Shown here: one piece after another, positions 10,072-22,400 of the stretch | Layout: the number at the start of each line of letters is the position of its first letter | How positions within the stretch are numbered: position 1 is the first letter of the stretch | Source of the DNA: Podochytrium sp. JEL0797 | Taxonomy: Eukaryota > Chytridiomycota > Chytridiomycetes > Chytridiales > Chytriomycetaceae | Direction: 5' to 3' | Assembly: GCA_027596195.1 (NCBI GenBank) | Contig: JADGJG010000084.1 | Coordinates: forward strand, 1 to 48,228 | DNA length: 48,228 bases | Notes under the pieces: model-generated | What the model was told of the DNA's origin: nothing | The model's database searches: none | Seen by the model: only the letters and a program-made list of their open reading frames with translations | Made by a program: the position numbers and the translations under genes

Positions 10072-11733
10072 TCACAAACGAAGATGCGATCTTTGCTCCT
10101 GGAAAAACTTTGCAATCGAGAAGGCAATGTCCAAACTCTGTTCGTAGTTCAATCTGGGATCGCAAAACGTCTGGTAATTGGTCGACAAATCGTCCGCAGA
10201 CAGCTCCATCGATCCACCAATTGCCTCCGTGACACGGTCGCCCGTGAGCTCAAAGTGGACACCTCCAAGGCTCGAGCCATTTTGCGTGTGGGTTCTGAAA
10301 GCTTTGCCCAACTCCTCGGCAATGTTGTCGAATCTTCTCGTTTTGACTCCGTTCACGGTTTCCGTGTTGCCATGCATCGGGTCACAACACCAGACAACCT
10401 TGTGCTTGGTACCCTGCACCGCCTTGATGTGACCTGGGAGGTACTGCTCGATTTTGTCGTGTCCATAACGGGTAATCAGAGTGACCTTGCCTGCGAGAAT
10501 CCAGAGTCAAATCAAGCCAACCAAGTCGAAAGAAGAAAAACGAAACAAACCAGTCTCAAAATCCGGATCCAAAATATCCAACACGCGAACCAACTCAGCA
10601 GGCTCCATGGAAGGACCCACTTTGACACCCACTGGATTCGCAAGACCCCTGAAGTACTCAATATGGGCCCCATCCAGTTGTCTGGTGCGGTCTCCAATCC
10701 ACAAGAAGTGGGTCCCGAGGTTGTAAAACTTTTTGTCGGAACCTTGCTGCGTGAACTGCTGCTCGTAATCAAGGAGGAGACCTTCATGAGACATGAACAT
10801 GTCGACAGAGTTGAAGCTGTCGGTGCTGTCGTCGGCTCCGATGGTTCTAAAAGCAGAGTAGATGTCAGACGAGGAAATCTGCCTCAAAACAAACCAAAAA
10901 CTCAACTTCATAAAGTCCAGAGCGTCGTAGAGTCTGTCAACAATTCCTTCGTATTCCTTGCGGATCGCGGGGTTGCGAACGTGAGCCAAATCCCAGGCTT
11001 CCAGGTTCCTGAATTAAAATCCGTGTTGGCACAGTAAATTGATATTACGCCAACATACCAGGAGCCAGGGTGATGGAGATCCGCGAATCCACTCGCCAAC
11101 AATGTACGAACGTAGTTGATGGTGGCAGCCGAGTGGAAATAAGCTCCAATCAGACGCTCTGGGTCAGGCTTGCGATCCTCCAAATCGTTTCCATTCACAT
11201 TGTCTCCACGGAACGCATGGTATTCAGCTCCATTCACAGTTTCCATGGGCTTGGAGCGTGGCTTGGCGTATTGCCCGGCCATACGCGCAATGCGGACAAC
11301 GGACGTGCGGCCTCCCCAGACGAGAATGAGAGACATTTGGAGCAGAACCTTGAGCTTGCTTTCAATCTGAGCCTGGAATATTCGTTGATCAGGTTAGAAC
11401 GAAAGAAGATGCGCCAAAACAACACGTTTTGCTGCACTGTACCTGTTCGCAATAGTCAAACAGCTCGGCACAGTCACCACCCTGCAGAAGGAAACGCTTG
11501 TTCTCGGCAACCTCGGCGAGCTGCTTCTTGAGGTTTTTGATCTACGGGAACGGCGCCATATCAGATAACGAGTGATGTCAAAACAGCAAACGCACCTCGG
11601 CTTCCGAAACCAACGGCGGAAGACGCTTCAGTTTGCCAAGAACTTTGCCGAGATGCGCCTGGTCTTCGTAGATGACATCCTGCACAATCTTCTTCTCTTT
11701 CCACGAGTCGGGTTTCCAGTTCGGCGCGGCCAT
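10072..11733 (-). CDS. Class II (plant-type) DAHP synthase
   Basis: 3-Deoxy-7-phosphoheptulonate synthase condenses phosphoenolpyruvate with erythrose 4-phosphate, the first step of the shikimate pathway. Six exons (11733-11596, 11541-11443, 11372-11059, 11008-10907, 10846-10551, 10490-10072) encode about 455 residues, normal for class II. Hallmarks in order: KPDSWKEK near the start, LQGGDCAELFDYCEQ, FRGDNVNGND, SHEGLLLDYEQ, LWIGDRTRQLDGAHIEY, TLITRYGHDKIEQYLPGHI, WCCDPMHGNT and the C-terminal DPRLNYEQSLDIAF. The start at MAAPNWKPDSW is preferred because a good 3' splice site lies just upstream (near 11755), implying an intron in the 5' UTR. The short N-terminus shows no clear plastid or mitochondrial leader. 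The class occurs in bacteria, plants and some fungi. Confidence 0.95.
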
Positions 11734-12277
11734 TTTTTTGGAAAAATTCTGTGGAACCTGAAGAGAAATATTAAGTGATGTCATTGTCATTAAAAAACGG
11801 GTTTTGAATCATCCAAATCACGCTCCAAGACAGATCCGAGCAGATCGAAGAATTTCGACGTCAAAACCGACTCCTCGTCACCCGCAAGCTTCGCAAAAAG
11901 TCCATCCTTGGACGTAAAGGACTGGTAAAGGACCGTGGGCATATGAATAGGGAGAAAAGTCCATCAACCAGATTCTGATGGATGACATTTTCGAAAGTGG
12001 GGGCGTTTCGACTTTCGAGACGCGACACGTTGTCGGAATTTGTCTTTCGCATTCACAATTCACTGCATAAAGTGACTGTGGAAGGGATCGCAAATTGTTG
12101 TGAGAACGACGAACAAGAAGTGAGTTTTGATAGTACTCGCGTTCTCGGACAGAATGAACATCAAGAATCTTGACGCGTCCTCTGTCTCCGAAACAAATCT
12201 CAATAAAAGAAATGTTGTGTTTCATGTTTTTTTTTCACCGTCCGCCATCAACAACCCCAGAAGCACAGAAACCTTCT
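11734..12277. other. Intergenic stretch with possible gene remnants
   Basis: This 544-base gap lies between the 5' end of DAHP synthase and the 3' end of the TM9 gene. On the plus strand one frame around 11805-11970 reads a charged stretch (SEQIEEFRRQNRLLVTRKLR) without an in-frame ATG. Another frame at 11982-12173 gives a 63-residue reading that includes NSLHKVTVEGIANCCENDEQ. Both look more protein-like than random sequence, but no complete gene can be built. I do not recognise them with confidence. Confidence 0.3.
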
Positions 12278-14826
12278 CTAATCCACCTTGATAGAAGAAT
12301 AGATTTTCTGCACAAAGTAGAAACATGCAGTGAACCCAATTGTTCCCTAAACACACACCAAAACGCGTCAGATTACCCCACCGAATCGGCAGAAGACGAA
12401 ACCGTTGGACTCACCGTCAGAGAAAAGAGAGCAAACGCCATCACAGCAGTCCAACCAAAGTACAAAACAGTTGATGCAGAGCTCACGTAATTGAGCTTGG
12501 TCATGTAATAAACGATTCCGTAAACGTAAAAGTAGAACGCCGAAGCTCCGCTTGTGAAGTACGACTTCCACCACCTGCATTTTTCAATTCCGCCAATCAG
12601 CATCCTCTCACAAAAAATGTGTAATAAAGAAGGAGATTTCTCCACGTACCAGTGATAATCCTCAGCGCACAGGTGGAAATAACACATCAAAATCGCCACC
12701 TCCGAACACGTGACAATCAAAATCAAAAACACCAAAAACAAGAAGCCAAACACATAATACACTTTGTGGAACCAGATGCTGTTCATGATAAAGTAGAGCT
12801 CGATAAAGATGGCACCGAACGGCAAGATTCCACCCAAGAGCGCGGCAACGACGGGCTTGCGGTAAAAGACTTGTTCGGGGATCTGGCGTGGGATTTGGTT
12901 CACGCGGACGGGATATTCGATTCTCTGATGTGGTTTTGGTGTCAGGGAAACGGCGAAATTCGATGAAGGAAACTTACAGCCTTCTTGAAACCAAAGTACG
13001 CTCCAACGAAACACAGTGGGGCAGAAACGAGAATCCAAAGAGAAAACAGCGACAGAATCGTCAAGAACGGCACGGCTCCGGACGACTTGGCTCCAATGAG
13101 GAAGAAGTTCAAAATGATGAAGATTCCGAAAATTATTCTATGGCAAAAGGGCGGGATCAGCTTCGAACTAGATCCAACGAATAGCAAAATCGACTTTACC
13201 CCGGGAACAAGAACGCCGACAGCATCACGTTCTTTTTCCACGACTGGCCTCCAAACATTTTATACAGCCTCGCTGAGAAGTATCCAGCAATCGAACCAAA
13301 CAGCACGTAGAAAGTGATCATAATCGTGGACATGGATCCGCGGCTGGAGGGTGACAAGAATCCCATCAAGGCGAAAACTGTCAAAGAGACCCATAATCAG
13401 CGATTCGGCATCCGTTGCTACACTCTCACTAACGCGCAAAGACAACATACTCAAAGTCATTCCAGACATCACAAACATCTGCGCTCCACTCCCGACCAAC
13501 ACAGACAAGAAAATCGAATGCACTGGCGTGCGGAAGACATCTCCGTGAACGAGTTTCCATCCAAAATCTTCCTGCGGGTCCTCCATCGAATCAATCTGGT
13601 TGTAGCGAGCAATATCCCTGTACAACGCGCGCACGAGAATCATGGCCACCATTCCTGACAGGAACAACACAATCACGACGGAATTGATGAGTGAGAACCA
13701 GTGGATTCGCGGTTCGGAGGAAGCCGTGAGGGTTAGGTATTTGTTCCAGCGCGTGCTCCATGGGGTGTCGGATTTCTGGTGAGAAAGCGGCGGCGAATGG
13801 GTCAATTGGGGAGGCGACGACGAAAGTGATATGAACGCGCAAAAAACATCACAAACCTCCCAAGTCACACTGTACGCGTATTGAAATTTGGTCGCCTTCG
13901 TCTCAGACAATTGCAAAGGAGCCACATCGGCGTTGTATACGCATTCCTTCGCATCCTCGATACTGTGCGGGTACACAAGGGCTCCAACCACTCGGAAATT
14001 CTTGTCATCGACAGCGTTGTATTGGATACGAATGTCAAAGTAGTTGTTCAAGTAGGCGGTTGATTTTTCCTGTCGTTTTGATGTCAGAACAACGCAACGT
14101 TCAGATCCCATCTCCAGGAAAACTCACAGCATTGAAATATCCCAGATCAAATCCAAGGTGGTAATATTCCTTTCCAGTCCTTTTGTCGGAAGTGAGTTTG
14201 GCGGCTGGCAGTTGATCAATGACCCTGAAGAGCGAGGAATTGTTCAACACCCATTACCAACAAAAAATCAGGGGCACTCCTCACCAGTTCATGGAATATT
14301 TCTCCTTAATGCGCTCATTTACAAAGATGGCATCGACAGCAGACATTGAGATTTCGTCCTTGCAGAGGATGGTGCATTTTTGGTCTTCGAGCATTTTAAG
14401 CTGAGAGAGCGGAGCAGGTTAACGGGTGGAACACGGCACGTATCAGAGCTACATTCAATGAGATCATACCTCGAACCGCGAGTCGTAAAATCGATCTCCA
14501 AACACCATTGAGCCCAAGTTCTCTGACTGGGCTTTCTTGCCGCCCTCTGGCTCGCAAAAGTGAAACTGCTCATGGTATTGACTGAAGGGAAGAGCCTGTG
14601 ATGAAAGAGAGTGTAGAAGAAGGGCGGGTGAAGGGGGTTTGGATCGTTGAGTGACAGGTGCTCGCATTTTCTCTCACGGTCGGTGCCTTACCGACTCGGG
14701 TGATGATAGCGCATTCACAAGCAGTTCGACCGCGTGACCCTTTTGGTAGTTCTTTGGTGCCATCCCTGGGAGGTAGAAGGCGGACACGGAGGTTGCGAGA
14801 ACCGCCCATGCAAGGGACGAGTGCAT
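12278..14826 (-). CDS. Transmembrane 9 superfamily (nonaspanin) protein
   Basis: Eleven exons (14826-14692, 14595-14470, 14400-14285, 14224-14129, 14069-13857, 13775-13430, 13377-13200, 13137-12978, 12924-12650, 12574-12415, 12346-12278) encode about 624 residues. The start MHSSLAWAVLATSVSAFYLPG is a signal peptide followed by the family's FYLPG motif. A lumenal domain follows (LPFSQYHEQFHFCEPEGG, ERIKEKYSMNW, DLGYFNA), then nine predicted membrane segments including MGFLSPSSRGSMSTIMITFY and a final GTIGFTACFYFVQKIYSSIK. The C-terminal KVD-type ending matches the Golgi-retention tail known in TM9SF proteins. Members are endomembrane proteins involved in sorting of glycine-rich transmembrane domains and in adhesion. 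It is divergent from UTP18, with 349 bases between start codons. Confidence 0.95.
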
Positions 14827-15175
14827 TTTTTTCAAATTTTGACCAAGTGCCTGGAAAGAGGCCAAGTCGACACCTCCGCCATCCAACCCCATCCAACACT
14901 CGACATGACAAAAAATGACATAGAAACTGTATTGCATTCTTATCTAATACACCAAATTCTCAGAGAAACACTTCCTCAACTCCCCATCTTTCATTCCCGA
15001 ACGATTCACGCGATTTAGAAATTCTTAGTACTTTTGCTCAAATCAGTCTATGTCCAAATGGTGAATTCGAATGGATTTGCGGAAGCAGGAAATATCTCAT
15101 GCCGATTTTTTTTTTTTTTTTTAGCTTTTGGAAACCTGCGATCAACCCAACCAACACAAACGCGCACCGCACAAA
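14827..15175. promoter_or_regulatory. Shared upstream region of divergent TM9SF and UTP18
   Basis: The 349 bases separate two start codons on opposite strands, so both promoters should lie here. A run of about 16 T lies near 15106-15121, close to the UTP18 start. No clear TATA element is visible. No other gene is seen. Confidence 0.5.
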
Positions 15176-17112
15176 ATGTCCTCCAAACGAGTCACCAACG
15201 TCAATATCCCCGCCCCAAACCCACACGCCGTCAAGCGTTCCAAAAAGTCCAAAAGCGCCAAAACCGAGGCCGCCATGCTTGCCATGCAACAGCAACTCGA
15301 CGAGAGCCGTGCAAAAACGAGACTCGAGGCCGAACGCAACAAGGACGAAGAAGAAATGGATCTCGAGGATCTCGTGTTTGGTGCGGCGTTGGGGGATGAT
15401 CATAAGAAGTTGAAGGCGATTCTTGGTGGAGAGGGGGGAGGGGCGAGGAATGCGATTGGGGAGGCGGTTGAGGAGATGATGGAGGTGGATGAGGAGGAGG
15501 AGGATGCCGAGGAGGTGAGTTTTTGGGGGTTGAGTGGGTGTTGTGGAATTCCTCGTGCTCACTATTCTGTTTTGTTTTTTTTCTTGCCTCGTAGGAGTTG
15601 TTTGTGATCGACCGCAGAAAGCCCACCGTGATTGGAGAATCCGCAGAACCCGACACCGAAAACATCGAGTCCAAGCCCGACAAGAAAGCGGAGCCCAAGA
15701 GCGATTGCGTGTGGACCGACACGTCCGACGACACAAGCGAACACCTCGCTTCCGTCGACATCAGCACCGGCAAGAACCGTCTCCGCAAGCTCCGCGAAAC
15801 CGAAGACGAAACCTCCATCTCAACCGTCGAATACGAAGACCGACTCCGCAAACAATACCTCAAACTCCACCCGACCCCTGCATGGGCCACCAAACCGGAC
15901 CCGACGCTTCAGGAGAACTATGAGGCCCAGACTGGCGCGCTTGGAAGCGTGAATGCTGTTTTGCGTAGTGCCAAGGCTATGATTGATCGTAGCATGCGGG
16001 TGAAGCTTCCCAAAGAGCATCTCGACATGTTCCGCATGACGGACGCCAACAACGCGAGTCCGAGTCAGTCGGTGGTGCAGTCGTGCAAATTCCACCCGAA
16101 TGCGCCCGTGTTGTTGACGGCTGGATTCGACAAGACGTTGAGGTTGTTTCACATTGATGGCAAAGTGAACCCCAAAATCCAGAGCGTGTTTTTGAAGGAC
16201 TTTCCGATTCATTGCGCCGATTTCTCTGCGGATGGGAGACAAGTGATTATGGCGAGTACGAAAAAGCACTTTTACGTGTATGATGTGGAGGCGGGTCAGG
16301 CGGAACGGATTTCGGGGATTCGTGGGAGGGAGGAGGAGAAGTTTGACAAGTTTGCTGTTAGCCCTTGTGGCAAGTTTTTGGCCTTTATGGGAAAGGATGG
16401 GTATATTATTTTGGTGTCGGCTTCGAGCAAGCAGTGGATTGCCAACTTGAGAATGAATGGAACGTGTACCGCGTTTGACTTTTCCAAGGACGGAAGGTTC
16501 TTGTATTCTGTTGGAGGTTTGTGTGTTTTGGATTCCTTTCTTGCAATGGGTTATTCACTGATGCCGTTATTTGCTCAGGCGACGGGGAGGTGTATCAATG
16601 GGATTTGGCAACGCGGCAGTGTGTTCACAGATTCTTTGACGAGGGTGCTGTCAATGTATACAACTTGGTGGTTTCTCCAGACAACTCCTTCATCGCGACT
16701 GGGTTAGTATCCTCGTTTTTTTCGATTTTGTGCCTTTTATCTTATTTCCCTTGCTTGGTTTGTGTAACCCAGCTCCAGCGCGGGTATCGTCAACGTATAC
16801 AATTCCTCCTCGGCCCTCACAACCACAAGACCCACCCCCTCGCGAGCGCTCATGAACCTCACAACGGGAATCAGCAACCTCTCGTTCCACCCGTCCTCGC
16901 AGGCGCTCCTCTTCTCGTCGAGACAAAAGAAGGACTCGTTGAAGATTGCGCATTGTCCTTCTTTGAACGTGTTTCCCAACTGGCCGACAGACAGTACGCC
17001 TTTGGGTTATGTGCAGTCGAGTGCGTGGTCGCCTGGTGGTGGGTTTTTGGCGGTTGGGAATGATAAGGGTAAGGTTTTGCTGTACAGAGCGACTGCGTTT
17101 GGGGCGTGCTGA
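15176..17112 (+). CDS. UTP18: U3 snoRNA-associated protein 18 (Utp18), WD40
   Basis: Four exons (15176-15514, 15595-16516, 16579-16702, 16773-17112) encode about 574 residues. A charged N-terminal region carries a Lys-rich stretch and an acidic tract (EEMDLEDLVFGAAL), then VWTDTSDD, then EYEDRLRKQYLKLHPTPAWA, which is characteristic of Utp18. The WD40 propeller follows, with VVQSCKFHPNAPVLLTAGFD, FPIHCADFSADGRQVIMAST, GRFLYSVGGDGEVYQWDL and SSAWSPGGGFLAVGNDKGKV. Utp18 belongs to the t-UTP/UtpB part of the small-subunit processome in the nucleolus, and its N-terminus recruits the Mtr4 exosome helicase in yeast. AATAAA lies eight bases past the stop. Confidence 0.93.
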
Positions 17113-17119
17113 TTTTTGG

Positions 17120-17125
17120 AATAAA
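17120..17125 (+). terminator. Polyadenylation signal AATAAA of UTP18
   Basis: AATAAA begins eight bases after the TGA stop of UTP18. The convergent NDUFV1 stop is only 160 bases past the UTP18 stop, so both 3' UTRs must be short or overlap. Confidence 0.5.
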
Positions 17126-17272
17126 AGAAACGGGGTTCTACTTTTTGATTTTGAGGTTGAGGAGAGGGTTTGTTCGGAATCGCGCGCCATCGTCTCGTCG
17201 CGCACAAGGCACAAGCCGCCAATGAAAATCCCAGGGAGGTTGAATAAGAAACCAAATCTTTTATTTAGTGAT

Positions 17273-19069
17273 TTAGTGAGAAGAAGATCCCGCACCAGCA
17301 GCCTTGGCAGCATTAAAAGTGTAAATCTTCTTTTCAATTTCGGGTCTGAAGTGACGGATCAGACCTTGGACCGGCCAGGCGGCAGCGTCACCCTGTTGTT
17401 TGTTGTCATGAGATTAGTTTGAACACGGAAAAAGAGAGGGAGAAGAAAAAACTGACCAGTGCACAAATCGTGTGTCCCTCAATCTGCCGACTGATCTCAT
17501 CGATCATGTCAATCTCAGAAACTGTCGCATCTCCCGTCTCCAAACGCTTCATAATCTTGGCCATCCACCCAGTCCCCTCGCGACACGGTGTACACTGGCC
17601 ACAAGACTCGTGCTTGTAAAACTGACTCAAACGCGAAATGGCTTGCACCATGTCGGTGCTCTTGTTCATGACAATCACGGCCGCCGTACCCAGTCCAGAC
17701 TGCACGTCCTTCAAGGCATCAAAGTCCATCAACACATCGTCGCACACGCTTTTCGGCATCACGGGAACAGAGGAACCTCCGGGAATCACACCCAACAGGT
17801 TGTCCCATCCTCCGACAACACCACCACAATGCTTCTCGAGCAGCTCGCGCAGAGGGATACTCATTTCTTCTTCAACCACACACGGCGTGTTGACGTGTCC
17901 CGAGATGCAAAACAACTTGGTCCCCGCGTTTCGGGGACGTCCAAACCCAGCAAACCACGATCCTCCACGACGACAAATGGTCGGAGCCACCGCCACCGTT
18001 TCCACATTCGCCACAGTAGTGGGACACCCAAACAGACCCACATCCGCAGGGAAGGGCGGCTTGAGTCTCGGTTTCCCTTGCTTCCCTTCAATACTCTCAA
18101 TCAAAGCCGTCTCCTCTCCACAAATGTACGCCCCGGCCCCACGGTGCACGTACACGTCGAAATCGTATCCAGACCCGCACGCGTTCTTGCCGAGGAACCC
18201 GGCCTTGTAGGCTTCGTTGATGGCTTCCTGCACGTTCGAGGCTTCGTTGTAGAATTCGCCTCGGATGTAAATGTAGGCTGCGTTGGCGTTCATGGCGCGG
18301 CCGGCAATGAGGCAGCCTTCGACGAGTTTGTGCGGGTCGTGGCGGAGGATTTCGCGGTCTTTGCAGGTGCCGGGTTCGCCTTCGTCGGCGTTGATGACGA
18401 GGTATCGGGGGCGGCCGTCGGGACCTGTTAAGTGAGATTAGTGGGAGGTGGTTTTTGGCGGGGAATTGAAGGTGATCACTCTTCGGCAATAAAAAATCGG
18501 CGTAAGGCAATGTTTTCGATGGTCTCGACACCAAACGACTCCCGCTAATTCTCTCTGTTCGAATTCGCACTTCCTAGATGAATGGTCTATGTAATTGCGA
18601 GGGGAGGAATTCGATCCAGATGGCTTCGAAATCGCACCATTTCGCATCCGCGCTCTCTCACTCTATACTCTCACTCGCACACACCTCCTGGCTTGTTCAT
18701 GAAGCTCCACTTGAGACCGGACGGGAAGCCAGCACCACCACGCTATCGAAAAGGGGTAAGAACACACCCTCATAGCAAAAAGGCAAAAAGACTCACGCCG
18801 CGCAGACCCGATGCCTTGACCTGGTCAATGATCCAAGTGTCGCCCTTGTTGAGAATCTCCTTTGTTTTGTACCAGTCGCCGCGCTTCATTGCGCCTTGGA
18901 GACGAAAGTCGTGGCGGCCATACACGTTCGTGAAGATGCGGTCCGAGTCGGACAGGTTGCCGTAGCTGCGCGGCGCGGCGGGCGCCTCGGAGGCGAGGCC
19001 GCGGGTGGGCGTGCGAGAGAGGGCGGCGCGGGGCGGGCGGGCCGAAGTGAGCAGCGCGCGGCGAAGCAT
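17273..19069 (-). CDS. NDUFV1: NADH:ubiquinone oxidoreductase 51 kDa subunit (NDUFV1)
   Basis: Four exons (19069-18797, 18742-18685, 18424-17457, 17392-17273) encode about 472 residues. An Arg/Ala-rich mitochondrial presequence begins [20 protein letters not shown]. The FMN-binding glycine-rich loop is [16 protein letters not shown], the NADH region includes [14 protein letters not shown] and [19 protein letters not shown], and the N3 [4Fe-4S] cluster ligands are in [12 protein letters not shown] plus a later Cys in HTICALGDAA. The ending [16 protein letters not shown] is conserved. It is the NADH-oxidising flavoprotein at the tip of the complex I matrix arm. The start is unambiguous because the presequence begins there. 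It lies head to head with importin beta, 430 bases apart. Confidence 0.97.
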
Positions 19070-19499
19070 CTCTTTTTTGCCTTTCTTTCGACGAGCGCGT
19101 TTTACATTCGAAACCATAGAAATGTCCGCTGCCTTTGCGTGATATGAAAACACACTGCGTATTTTGCCTACTCCGTTCACCACCACTTCCTTCAACCTCA
19201 ACAGTACATCCACTCATTGGACGCGCTTTTAAAAGAAATTGAGAAGCCTTGCTCTCCCTACTGTATCCCACTAATTCCATTTATAACCCTTTCACTACTC
19301 CACAGCCAAGTCTACGAACAAGTTTTTTTTTATAAAGAGCAAGTAAGGAAACTACCACTGATAATTCAGTGTATTCTAAATTCTTGAATAAATGAAGCCG
19401 TTATTATTGGGGGGTGCTTGGCTATGGCCTTCGGACACGACAACCAACGAAAAAGAAAAAAGTTTCGTTTCCCATTCGTTTCCGACCCCACGAGACTCC
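19070..19499. promoter_or_regulatory. Divergent upstream region of NDUFV1 and importin beta
   Basis: A 430-base gap between two opposite start codons. It contains a T run followed by TATAAAG near 19331-19337, about 165 bases upstream of the importin start. This could be a TATA element if the 5' UTR is long. No other gene is visible. Confidence 0.4.
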
Positions 19500-22400
19500 A
19501 TGACGATGCTGTCCATTTCAGAACTTCTCTCCCGGACTCTTTCCCCAGGCAAGATTGTTTGGCTAGGCTGCTTGCTGTGAGCGAGGGTCCCGCAGTAGCT
19601 GCAGTTTGGGGTCTCTCTGGCTAACCTGCCTTCCTTCAGATGTGTCGACCCGTGAGGATGCCGAGCGCCAGCTTCAGTCTCTTGCGCGCGAATCGTTTGT
19701 GAGTGCTGCCTGTTCTTGGTGTTCTCCAATGGCGCCCTTACACCTCTCTTCGTTTAGCCCCAGTACATGTTCCTCCTCGGCCAGGAACTCGCCAGCGAGC
19801 AGAGCCCCGTGGACATCCGCCGCTCAGCCGGTCTTGCCATGAAGAATGCGCTGTCGGCCAAGGTTCCTAGCGAGTTAAAAGGAAGTCTTGTTTTGCTGAC
19901 CCTTGTTTGCCAGGACGACGCCATCCGCCAGGAATTCGTCACCCGCTGGATGCATATGGATGCTCCCTCGCGCAAGCAGATCAAGGACCGCGTAAGTCGG
20001 GAGTGGAGCATTGCGGCTTCAGGGCGGGCAACTTGGTTTCATGACGCGAATTCCACCTTCTGACCCTCCTGCGCTTTCTCCTCCTCCTCACACAGCTGCT
20101 GGCCACACTCTCCTCCCCCATCGCTTTGACCGGTTTCGCCGCCGCCCAAGTTATTTCCGCTATTGGTGCCATCGAACTGCCGCACAACGAGTGGCCCGAC
20201 TTGATTTCCATCTTGGTCAGCAACGTCCAGTCCCCAGACAACAACACCAAGGAAGCCACCCTCCAGGCCATTGGTTTCATTTGCGAAACGATTGTGCGTC
20301 GTTTTTTAATTTCTTGGCTTCTGGTGTTGAGATACTGACGCCTTTTTTGTTGTTTGTGCAGGACCCCTCTGTTCTTGAAAGCGTTTCGAACTTGATTCTG
20401 ACTGCAGTTATTCAAGGTGCTCGCAAGGAGGAGACCAAGTACGTATTTCTGGTGTTGTCGATCAATTATCCACCTTGACCCCTCTCATTTACATTGCTTT
20501 TTTCCAGCCAAAAAGTCCGACTTGCGGCTCTCAAGGCCCTGTGGAACTCTCTTGAGTTTGTCAAGAAGAACTTTGAGCACGATGTGAGCACTTTCTGTGT
20601 TTCTCTGTCTATGCGTTTCAGAACGCTCACACTCTTTGTTTTCCAGGGAGAGCGAAACTACATTATGCAAATTGTGTGTGAGGGAACCGTCAGCCCAGAT
20701 GAGGACGTCCAAGTGGCCGCATACGAATGTTTGGTCAAGATTGTGCAGCTGTACTACGAGAAAATGCCAATGTACATGTCGCAAGCTCTCTACGGGGTGA
20801 GTTTTGTCGCAACTCTGTTTTTTTGGTTTCACAGCTCTAAAACTGTCGATTTTTGTTCGCTTCCAGCTCACTCTTGACGGAATGCAAAACCCCAACGAGC
20901 GCGTTGCCATGCAGTCGGTTGAATTCTGGTCCACTGTCTGCGAAGAGGAAACCAACATTATGCAAGAGAACGAGATTGCCGAACAGAACGGTGAACAGCC
21001 TACCCTCGTTAACAACGACTTTGCGCGCCCGATTGGACAAAAGTTGGTGTCTGTTTTGTTGGTTTTGTTGACGCAGAAGGTTTGTGATTGTTTGAATTTG
21101 TGTTTTTTTGGATTTGAATCTGACTCCGGCACTCCCCATTTTTTCAACAGGAGGAAGATGAGGACGAAGACGAATGGAACATCTCCATGGCTGCTGCGAC
21201 CTGTCTGTCACTCCTCGCGCCCGTCTTTGAAGACGACATTGTTGGATATGTCCTTCCCTGGGTCCAACAGCACCTCCAGAACCCAGACTGGAAGTTCAGA
21301 GAAGCTGCCGTGATGGCATTCGGATCGATCCTCGAGGGCCCGAAGGCGACCACCCTCGCGCCTTTGGTCGAGCAAGCACTGCCGTTCCTCATTTCCATGA
21401 TGAAGGACCCGAACGTGATGGTCAAGGACACCACTGCCTGGACGCTCGGTCGCATTTCGGAGATGATGACCCCCGAGACGGTCAAGCCCGAGCAGCTCCA
21501 TGCGCTTGTGACGGTGGTGGTGGGAGGATTGTCGGACCAAGCGCGCGTTGCGTCCAACTGTGCGTGGTGTATTGTGAACCTCGCAGAGCACATGGCGGGC
21601 GACGATACGGATGTGCCAACGTACCCTTTGTCTCCGTACTTTGACGGCTTGATTACGAGTCTGTTGAACAGTGTGAATGAGAAGTCGAATTATGAAAACA
21701 ACATGAAGGCGACAGTGTATGAGGCGATTGCGACGCTTGTGAGCACGTGTGCGAAGGATTGTTTTGGGACTGTGGAGAGGCTTGCGGGGGAGATGTTGAG
21801 CAAGTTGAATGGAACGATTGCGATGCAGGTTTGTTTTTGTGGTTTTTTTCTTTTTCGTTTGGTGTGGTTCCTGACTGCTGGTTTTTTGGAATAGGGAAAC
21901 ATTGTGTCGTCGGATGACCGTACTGCTCTGCAGGAGTTGCAGGCCAACATTTGTAGTGTGTTGACGGTTCGTTTTTGTTGCCGTTTTGGTTGGGATTCGG
22001 GCGTGGTTCTTAAGTTTTTGTTTGTTTTTTCAGAACATCATCCGCAGAATGTCCAACATGATTGCCCCCGTTGCCGACAGCATCATGATGTGCTTGTTGA
22101 GCATTCTTTCGTCGTCGAACCGAAGCTCGACTGTTCTTGAGGACGCGTTCATTGTCATTAGTGCCTTGAGCAGTGGTGCGTTTTTGTTGGTTTGAGCCTG
22201 GTGTTTTCTGTTTGTGCTGACTTTCTCGTTGCAGCCGTCGAGGGAGACTTTATCCGCTACATGAACGACTTCAACCCTCACCTCATTCGCGCGCTCCAGA
22301 ACCCGCAAGACCACCAACTCACGGCCATCGCTGTGGGCATGATTGGCGATATTTGCCGTTCCCTCAACGAGCAGATTCTGCCTTTCTGCCGCGACTACAT

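Noticed and set aside
10084..11037. A 317-codon plus-strand frame across DAHP synthase
   Set aside because: It crosses several introns of a well-supported minus-strand gene and encodes no recognisable motif.
17472..18431. A 319-codon plus-strand frame opposite NDUFV1
   Set aside because: It covers the large NDUFV1 exon in reverse and is His/Arg-rich without a domain.
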